Source of the DNA: Pseudomonadota bacterium
Lineage (GTDB): Bacteria; Desulfobacterota; Desulfovibrionia; Desulfovibrionales; Desulfovibrionaceae
Assembly: GCA_023433925.1 (NCBI GenBank)
Contig: JAEYTO010000015.1
Span: 1-62,623, forward strand
Direction: 5' to 3'
Length of the DNA stretch: 62,623 bases
Below, piece by piece: positions 56,581 through 62,623 of the stretch. Made by a program: the position numbers and the translations under genes. The notes beneath the pieces are model-generated. The model saw only the letters and a program-made list of their open reading frames with translations, was not told the origin of the DNA and did not search any database. The stretch's first letter is position 1; each line of letters begins with the position of its first letter.

Positions 56581-57052
56581 GCGATCTCCTTGCAGGGCGC
56601 CCTGCTGGTGGCCCGGCTCGTCGGCGCGATCCGCCTCCGCCACGGGCAGGGCTGCTGATTTGGCCTGCGTTCCCGGATGATGTTCAAAGCTAAAGACAAT
56701 AAATTCAAGAGCATGTAAGCGCCATGGGAGCCGCGGGCAACGGGAAAATTGTAATCACTTCTTTCGGGGCGTAAAGAGGCGGCGCGAAAAAAGCGTTCGC
56801 CGGCTCGATCCAGGGCGGATCGCACTTGATCCGGGGAGGGCTTCCTCCCGGATCGCCACCCCCCAAAGGTGACGTCCCTGACCCGCGCATCTCGATCGCG
56901 CACTGCGATAACCTGGGAAGCAACCCCGCAAGTCCACCAGATTATCGAAAAACCATCCCGCTTTTCAACCCTGCGGCGCCTGGGCAGGGCCCGCGAATGC
57001 CGCGCATCCGGCGGACTGTCCCGGCCCGCGCCGCCTGCTCTCCGACAGGCTG
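56581..57052. other. Upstream region of lon, and repeat B4
   Basis: No gene is supported between lon and the acylphosphatase gene. The first 120 bases upstream of lon are AT-richer (AAAGACAATAAATTCAAGAGC) and probably hold its promoter; no heat-shock element is recognised. The remaining part is mostly the diverged family B copy. Confidence 0.5.
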
Positions 57053-57056
57053 CTAG
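56954..57056. repeat. Repeat family B, diverged copy B4
   Basis: 'CTTTTCAACCCTGCGGCGCC', 'CGCGCATCCGGCGG' and the right end GACAGGCTGCTAG match B3. The left end is not preserved clearly. The terminal CTAG includes the TAG stop (minus strand) of the acylphosphatase gene. Confidence 0.6.
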
Positions 57057-57334
57057 CGACGGATGGCGAATCCGCCCACCATCTCGCCGGCGCCGGGCTC
57101 CTCGAAGCGCTCCAGGCCGTCCACGCGGGACAGGGGCGGGCCCTGGAGCAAGGCCTTATCCAGCCTGGCCATGGCCTCTTCTTCCCCTTGGGCCAGAACC
57201 TCCACGCGGCCGTCGGGGAGATTGCGCACCCAGCCGCCCAGGCCGAGTCTTGCGGCGACCCCGCGCGTCCAGTAGCGGAAGGCCACGCCCTGCACGCGGC
57301 CGGACACGAGATAGCGGGTCGTCTTGCGGGGCAT
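57053..57334 (-). CDS. acyP: Acylphosphatase
   Basis: This 93-residue alpha/beta sandwich hydrolyses acyl-phosphates such as acetyl phosphate and carbamoyl phosphate. 'LVSGRVQGVAFRYWTRGVAARLG' is the signature with catalytic Arg (R20) and 'GWVRNLPDGRVEVLAQG' carries Asn38. The ATG at 57334 has GGAGGAG upstream. A longer reading frame back to 57778 is not used. Its stop is supplied by repeat B4. It follows radC by 20 bases in a minus-strand series. Confidence 0.93.
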   Translation of the reverse strand: MPRKTTRYLVSGRVQGVAFRYWTRGVAARLGLGGWVRNLPDGRVEVLAQGEEEAMARLDKALLQGPPLSRVDGLERFEEPGAGEMVGGFAIRR

Positions 57335-57354
57335 GTCCTCCTCCTTGGCGGGCG

Positions 57355-58029
<675 letters not shown>

Positions 58030-58110
58030 GCTACCTGCTCCCGCCGCGTGGGCGCAAGCCCGTATCGGGCCGGTCAGGGTAGTGAGGCCAGGTGGGCCCA
58101 GGGAGTCGAA

Positions 58111-59118
58111 TCAGGGCCTGTGCCCAGGCCGCCGTCCCGGCGCGGCGCTCGGCCCGAACAGGGCCAGGAGGCCGGCCACGAGCAGCTCCAGGGCCTGGGC
58201 AGGGCTCTTTTGGCCGGATTTGACCGACAGCTCGGCATCCAGGGCCAGACTCAGGGCCTCGGCCAGGCGGGCCTGGCCGAACGCGCGCGCGGCGCGCTCC
58301 TTCTTCTCCATTTGCCATGGCGGCAGGCGCACCTTGCCGCCTTCGCCGGCGGCGATCATCCATAGGGTGCGCACCTCGCGGGTCAGGCCGAAGATCAGGG
58401 GGAACAGGGCCTCCTCGCCGCCCTGGCCGAGCACGTGCCGCCAGACCTTGGACTGGCTTCCGCCCTCCTGGATGGCCTCCAGCAGGCCCCAGACGTCCAT
58501 CCCGGACGCGGCGCTCACGAGCTCGATGTCCTGGGGCCGGACCTCCCTGACCCGCCCCGGGGCGGCGTCCAGGGCCAGGGCGAGCTTGGCGACCTCGGCC
58601 TGCACCGCGGACGCGTCCTCGGGCAGCCTGGCGCACAATGCCTCCAGGACCTGGGCCGGGGCGCGCAGTCCCTCGGCCTTCAGGCGGGCCTGGACATGGC
58701 CGGGCAGCGTCTTGCGCGTCAGGCCCGGTGACTGCCAGAGCCAGCCTCTGGCCTTGGCAGCTTCCCAGGGCTTGGACTTGGCGATGTGCGCCGGAATCTT
58801 GGGCGAGTTCTTCTGCCAGTCCGCCTCGATGCAGAAGAAGGGCCAGCAGGCGTCGTTGAAGCCGGCCAGGAGCGGGGAAAGGTCCCGCCAGACCTCGGCC
58901 TTGAGACCTTCGGCCCGGCGCACGACCAGGATCTTGCACCCGCCGAGCAGGCCGGGGCTGCCCAGGTCCTGCCAGAAGCGGGCCGGAAGCTCCTCGTCGC
59001 CGAAATAGGCCCGGCGCTCGTACCCGCCTGCCCCATGGGCCGCGATCTGGCGCTCGATCTCCGCGCGCGCGAGCTCCGGGTCCGGGCAGACGATGATGGA
59101 GAAGGCGGGTCGCTGCAT
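58111..59118 (-). CDS. holA: DNA polymerase III delta subunit
   Basis: This 335-residue protein is the clamp-loader wrench that opens the sliding clamp. The N-terminal region ('FSIIVCPDPELARAEIERQIA', 'ELPARFWQDLGSPGLLGGCKILVVRRAEGL') and the C-terminal collar ('LALDAELSVKSGQKSPAQALELLVAGLLALF') match the family. The start at 59118 follows GGAGCGC. It is downstream of lptE and leuS, the conserved neighbourhood of many Gram-negative genomes. Confidence 0.88.
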   Translation of the reverse strand: MQRPAFSIIVCPDPELARAEIERQIAAHGAGGYERRAYFGDEELPARFWQDLGSPGLLGGCKILVVRRAEGLKAEVWRDLSPLLAGFNDACWPFFCIEADWQKNSPKIPAHIAKSKPWEAAKARGWLWQSPGLTRKTLPGHVQARLKAEGLRAPAQVLEALCARLPEDASAVQAEVAKLALALDAAPGRVREVRPQDIELVSAASGMDVWGLLEAIQEGGSQSKVWRHVLGQGGEEALFPLIFGLTREVRTLWMIAAGEGGKVRLPPWQMEKKERAARAFGQARLAEALSLALDAELSVKSGQKSPAQALELLVAGLLALFGPSAAPGRRPGHRP

Positions 59119-59172
59119 GCCTGCGCTCCGGGATGGACCGGCGTGGCGCATCGGCGCGCGCCGCGCCGGAAG

Positions 59173-59685
59173 CTAGAAGGTGGCTGTCATGGAGTCCACA
59201 AGGAGCCTCACCGCGAACTCCATGGCCCGGTTCACGGCGGCGCTCTCCTCGGCCGGGTCGAAGAAGGTCTCCTCGCCGGTCACGGGGCCCGAGTCCCAGA
59301 TTTGCCGCTGATCCACGTTGCGCACGAGCGTCCCGCGGATGACCACGGCCGCCTGGAACTTGATGGTGCGCCCTTCGGTCGTGGTCACCCGGCTGTTGGT
59401 TCTCAGGCTGACCACCGAGAGGTTCACGACCCCGTCGGCCTGGCGGGCCCCGGCCCAGCCGGCCAGGTCGCGCTTGTTGATCTCCTGGCGAAAGAGCGAG
59501 TGGAGCAGGGGCGGCAGGTTCACGTCCAGGGTCGGGTTGCCGACCTGGGCGATGTGCAGGGTGCGCACGTCGCCGGGCAGGCCTTCGGGTCCGCCCAGAC
59601 TGTAGCCGCAGCCCTGGGACAGGCCCGCCGCGAGCAGAGCCGCGGCCAGGACCGCGAAAGCGGCGCGCGGGCGTGCCATGGCCAC
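59173..59685 (-). CDS. lptE: LPS-assembly lipoprotein LptE
   Basis: This 170-residue outer-membrane lipoprotein plugs the LptD barrel in lipopolysaccharide export. A lipoprotein-type signal (about 1-25, '..GLSQG-C') is followed by 'GYSLGGPEGLPGDVRTLHIAQVGN', the LptE core, and ends 'RLLVDSMTATF'. The start is taken as GTG at 59685, just after the leuS stop (59686); the ATG at 59679 is an alternative. It is co-transcribed with leuS and followed by holA, which is the usual order. Confidence 0.9.
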   Translation of the reverse strand: MAMARPRAAFAVLAAALLAAGLSQGCGYSLGGPEGLPGDVRTLHIAQVGNPTLDVNLPPLLHSLFRQEINKRDLAGWAGARQADGVVNLSVVSLRTNSRVTTTEGRTIKFQAAVVIRGTLVRNVDQRQIWDSGPVTGEETFFDPAEESAAVNRAMEFAVRLLVDSMTATF

Positions 59686-62241
59686 CTAGCCCACCACGAT
59701 GTTGACCAGCTTGCCCGGCACGACCACGACCTTGCGCACGGTCTTGCCGTCCATGTGGCGCGTGACGTTCTCGTCGGCCAGGGCCGCCTGGCGCACGGCC
59801 TCCTCGGGCGCGTCCGCCGGCACGGTGATCTTGCCGCGCAGCTTGCCGTTGACCTGCACGACGACGGTGACCTCGTCGCGGGCCAGGGCCTCCGGGGCGA
59901 AGGCCGGCCAGGGCTCGGCGCAGACCAGGCTCCGGTTGCCGATGGCGTGCCACAGCTCCTCGCAGATGTGCGGGGCCACGGGCGAGAGCACCGTGAGCAC
60001 CGTGGCCACGGCCGAGGACAGGGCGGCCTTGCCGTCTTTGCTCATGCGCAGCTCGTCCTTGGCCAGGTAGAGCTCGTTGACCAGCTCCATGACCGCGGCG
60101 ATGGCCGTGTTGAACTGGAAGGGCGGCTCCAGGTCGCGGGTCACGCGCTGCACGGTCTCGTGCTCCTTGCGGCGCAGATCGCGCGCCCTGGGGCTCAGGG
60201 ATCTCTGATCCAGCCTGGAGCAGGCCTTGGCGGGCGACAGGTCGGGCTGCAAATCCTCCACGAGCCGCCACAGGCGGCCCAGGAAGCGCGAGGCGCCTTC
60301 CACGCCCTGGTCGCTCCATTCAAGCTCCTTCTCGGGCGGCGCGGCGAAGAGGATGAACAGGCGAGTCGTGTCGGCCCCGTACCTGGTGAGCATGTCGTTC
60401 GGGTCAACCACGTTGCCCTTGGACTTGCTCATCTTGGCCCCGTCCTTGATGACCATGCCCTGGGTCAGCAGGGCCGCGAAGGGCTCGTCGGGCATGGGAT
60501 AGCCCAGGTCGCGCAGGACCTTGGTGAAGAAGCGCGAGTAGAGCAGGTGCAGGATGGCGTGCTCGATGCCGCCGATGTACTGGTCCACGGGCAGCCAGTA
60601 GCGTAGAGCCTCGGCGTCGAAGGCTCCGTCCGTCTTGCGGGCGGACGTGTAGCGCGCGAAGTACCAGCTCGACTCCATGAACGTGTCGAAGGTGTCGGTC
60701 TCGCGCCGCGCCGTGCCGCCGCACTTGGGGCAGCTCGTATGCACGAACTCCTCGAAGTCCGGCAGGGGCGAGCGGCCGTCGGCGCGGGTCTTGACCTCCA
60801 GCGGCAGGATCACGGGCAGGTCCTTCTCGGGCACGGGCACCACGCCGCAGGTGGCGCAGTAGACGGCCGGGATGGGCGCGCCCCAATAGCGCTGGCGCGA
60901 GACGTTCCAGTCGCGCAGCCGGTAGTTGACGGTCTTGCGGCCGATGCCGCGCGCCGCGAGGCTGTCCGTGATTTTGGCCTTGGCCTGCTCGTTGGCCAGG
61001 CCCGAGAACTCGCCGGAATCCACGAGCACGCCCGGCTCGGTGTAGGCCTCGGTCAGATTCTCGGCCTTGAGCGGCTCGGCCTGTCCGGCTCCCTCGGGCT
61101 GGGCCGGGGTGATGACCACCTTCATGGGCAACTCGTACTTGCGCGCGAACTCGAAGTCGCGCTGGTCATGCGCCGGCACGGCCATGACCGCGCCGGTGCC
61201 GTAGCCCATGAGCACGAAGTTGGCCACGTAGATGGGCATGCGCTCGCCCGTGACCGGGTTCAGGCAGTAGCGCCCGGTGAACACGCCTTCTTTCTCCAGG
61301 TCGTCGGCCGCGCGCTGGATGCGGTCCATGTTGACGACCTTGTGCACGAAGGCCTCGACCTTGGCCTTCTCGGGCGAATCGGCGATGAGCTTCCGCACGA
61401 GCGGATGCTCGGCGGCCAAGGACATGAACGTCGCGCCGAAGAGCGTGTCGGGCCGGGTGGTGAAGACCGTGATGGACTCGCTCAGGCCGTCCACCTGGAA
61501 GGTGATTTCCGAGCCGTGGCTCTTGCCGATCCAGTTGCGTTGCATGGTCAGCACGCGCTCGGGCCAGCCTCCGGCCAGCCTGTCCAGGTCGGCCAGCAGT
61601 TCCTCGGTGTAGTCCGTGATGCGCAGGAACCACTGCTCGAGATCCTTCTGCTCGATGGGCGAGTCGCAGCGCCAGCACAGGCCTTCCTCGACCTGCTCGT
61701 TGGCCAGCACCGTGTTGCAGCCGGGGCACCAGTTCTGGGGCGACTTGCGGCGATAGGCCAGGCCCTTCTCCATCATGCGCACGAAGAAGAGTTGCTCCCA
61801 CTTGTAGTACTCCGGGGTGCAGGTGGCCACTTCCCGTTCCCAGTCATAGGAGTAGCCCATGCGCTTGAGCTGGGCGCGCATCTCGTCGATGTTGGCGAAG
61901 GTCCACTTGGCCGGATGGGTGCCGTGCTTGATGGCCGCGTTCTCCGCCGGCAGGCCGAAGGCGTCCCAGCCCATGGGGTGCATGACGTGGAAGCCGCGCA
62001 TGCGCTTGTGGCGCGCCACCACGTCGCCGATGGAGTAGTTGCGCACGTGTCCCATGTGGATCTTGCCGGAGGGGTAGGGGAACATCTCCAGCACATAATA
62101 CTTGCTCGCCCCTTCGGGCGGCACGTCCGGCACGGCGAAGCAGCCGCGGCGGTCCCATTCCGCCTGCCAGCGCGGCTCCGCCGCGGCGAAGTCATGCCGG
62201 GGCGGCTGTTTCTGGTCGGGGGGGGAGGCGATGTCGTTCAT
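59686..62241 (-). CDS. leuS: Leucyl-tRNA synthetase
   Basis: LeuRS charges tRNA-Leu and has an editing domain. The 851-residue protein is full length. It has the HIGH-type motif 'FPYPSGKIHMGHVRNYSIG' (about 53-71), the zinc or connective Cys motifs (CPGC..CWRC), the editing-domain 'FTTRPDTLFGATFMSL' and KMSKS 'GAKMSKSKGNVVDP'. The C-terminal tRNA-binding part ends VVVPGKLVNIVVG. The ATG at 62241 begins MNDIASPPDQKQPP. It starts the leuS-lptE-holA series. Confidence 0.97.
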   Translation of the reverse strand: MNDIASPPDQKQPPRHDFAAAEPRWQAEWDRRGCFAVPDVPPEGASKYYVLEMFPYPSGKIHMGHVRNYSIGDVVARHKRMRGFHVMHPMGWDAFGLPAENAAIKHGTHPAKWTFANIDEMRAQLKRMGYSYDWEREVATCTPEYYKWEQLFFVRMMEKGLAYRRKSPQNWCPGCNTVLANEQVEEGLCWRCDSPIEQKDLEQWFLRITDYTEELLADLDRLAGGWPERVLTMQRNWIGKSHGSEITFQVDGLSESITVFTTRPDTLFGATFMSLAAEHPLVRKLIADSPEKAKVEAFVHKVVNMDRIQRAADDLEKEGVFTGRYCLNPVTGERMPIYVANFVLMGYGTGAVMAVPAHDQRDFEFARKYELPMKVVITPAQPEGAGQAEPLKAENLTEAYTEPGVLVDSGEFSGLANEQAKAKITDSLAARGIGRKTVNYRLRDWNVSRQRYWGAPIPAVYCATCGVVPVPEKDLPVILPLEVKTRADGRSPLPDFEEFVHTSCPKCGGTARRETDTFDTFMESSWYFARYTSARKTDGAFDAEALRYWLPVDQYIGGIEHAILHLLYSRFFTKVLRDLGYPMPDEPFAALLTQGMVIKDGAKMSKSKGNVVDPNDMLTRYGADTTRLFILFAAPPEKELEWSDQGVEGASRFLGRLWRLVEDLQPDLSPAKACSRLDQRSLSPRARDLRRKEHETVQRVTRDLEPPFQFNTAIAAVMELVNELYLAKDELRMSKDGKAALSSAVATVLTVLSPVAPHICEELWHAIGNRSLVCAEPWPAFAPEALARDEVTVVVQVNGKLRGKITVPADAPEEAVRQAALADENVTRHMDGKTVRKVVVVPGKLVNIVVG

Positions 62242-62335
62242 CGTGCTGGGGTGCGCTGGCCTGGGTTGGGCCTTCCGAATAGCGCACTATCCGCCAGGGC
62301 GGAACGCCCCGGCGGCAAGGGATGCGTCTTGTGCC

Positions 62336-62623
62336 TCAGCGAGCTGCGGCGGTGGATTGCGCGCGCAGTTCCCGCGCCCGGGCCAGGACCTGATCCTCGA
62401 GCTCGGAGGCGGTGGAGGCGGCGACCGGGACATCGACCCAGGCATTGCCGCGCAGCTCCTGCCGGAACAACGCCACGCGCACACCATCGGAGCGAAGCTG
62501 GCGGCCCAGGATATAGGCGGTGGCCCGGAAGCGCTCCCCGGTCGTGCCGGGGGGCGAATACCAGTCGGTGATCATCACGCCGCCAAAGGGATCGGCGGAG
62601 GACAACGGCATGAAGGACAGGGT
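62336..62623 (-). CDS. DUF3576 protein (5' end beyond the window)
   Basis: The visible 95 residues read 'TLSFMPLSSADPFGGVMITDW' near the window edge and end 'LARARELRAQSTAAAR'. This is the conserved core of DUF3576, a family of small envelope-associated proteins. The frame stays open to the last base of the window, so the true start and signal peptide lie outside. It is upstream of leuS on the same strand, a neighbourhood seen with lptE genes. Confidence 0.8.
   Translation of the reverse strand, partial: TLSFMPLSSADPFGGVMITDWYSPPGTTGERFRATAYILGRQLRSDGVRVALFRQELRGNAWVDVPVAASTASELEDQVLARARELRAQSTAAAR

Overview
The window is GC-rich, Gram-negative chromosomal DNA. Evidence for an outer membrane is lptE, beta-barrel proteins ending in Phe, and lipoproteins. 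The signalling style, the TauE/SafE locus, the formate-dehydrogenase-gamma-like cytochrome b, UGA-encoded selenocysteine and the type of intergenic repeats point to a sulfate reducer of the Desulfovibrio group. That placement is inferred from gene content; no rRNA is present.

Layout. 0-7.5 kb: a stand-alone Lrp ligand-binding domain, a selenocysteine MsrA, small hypotheticals, an AMIN-domain protein, WrbA. 7.6-13.5 kb: uvrA, an outer-membrane protein, a MarR regulator, HNH and YeaQ-like proteins. 13.7-21 kb: DMT exporter, prepilin peptidase, znuA-zur, a MerR-like coiled-coil protein, MscS, a second outer-membrane protein. 21-25 kb: an HTH protein, a B12/radical-SAM enzyme, a sigma-54 activator. 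25-32.8 kb: a same-strand signalling locus (TauE/SafE exporter, DUF1634-like partner, degenerate AAA+ protein, NifX-like protein, histidine kinase, receiver, phosphotransfer-like protein, receiver, receiver-kinase hybrid), preceded by a sigma-54 promoter with upstream palindromes. 33-42 kb: tRNA-Phe, an FAD protein, cytochrome b, DMT and MarC proteins, a receiver, a tandem Cys/Sec gene pair, oppDF. 42-54 kb: trmFO, a thioesterase, a chemoreceptor, a rhomboid, an SDR, a GH57-like protein, a Rossmann-PAS-kinase fusion. 54-62.6 kb: lon, acylphosphatase, radC, then holA-lptE-leuS and a DUF3576 gene cut by the window end.

Main discoveries. (1) A small gene at 39786-40028 (minus) has an in-frame UGA at codon 30, exactly where its tandem paralogue (39410-39712) has Cys30; both keep Cys50. 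A hairpin follows the UGA, and its loop carries G-U-U-C at +21 to +24, the same offset as in the Sec-MsrA at 440-1192. This looks like a new selenoprotein family with an adjacent Cys homologue. (2) The 25-32.8 kb locus looks like a multi-step phosphorelay tied to an anion exporter. It includes a sigma-54-activator relative that lacks GAFTGA, the Walker B Asp and the DNA-binding domain. (3) Two MITE-like families with TA-flanked inverted ends, plus two further intergenic repeat families, are scattered through the window. Several MITE ends supply the stop codon of the neighbouring gene.
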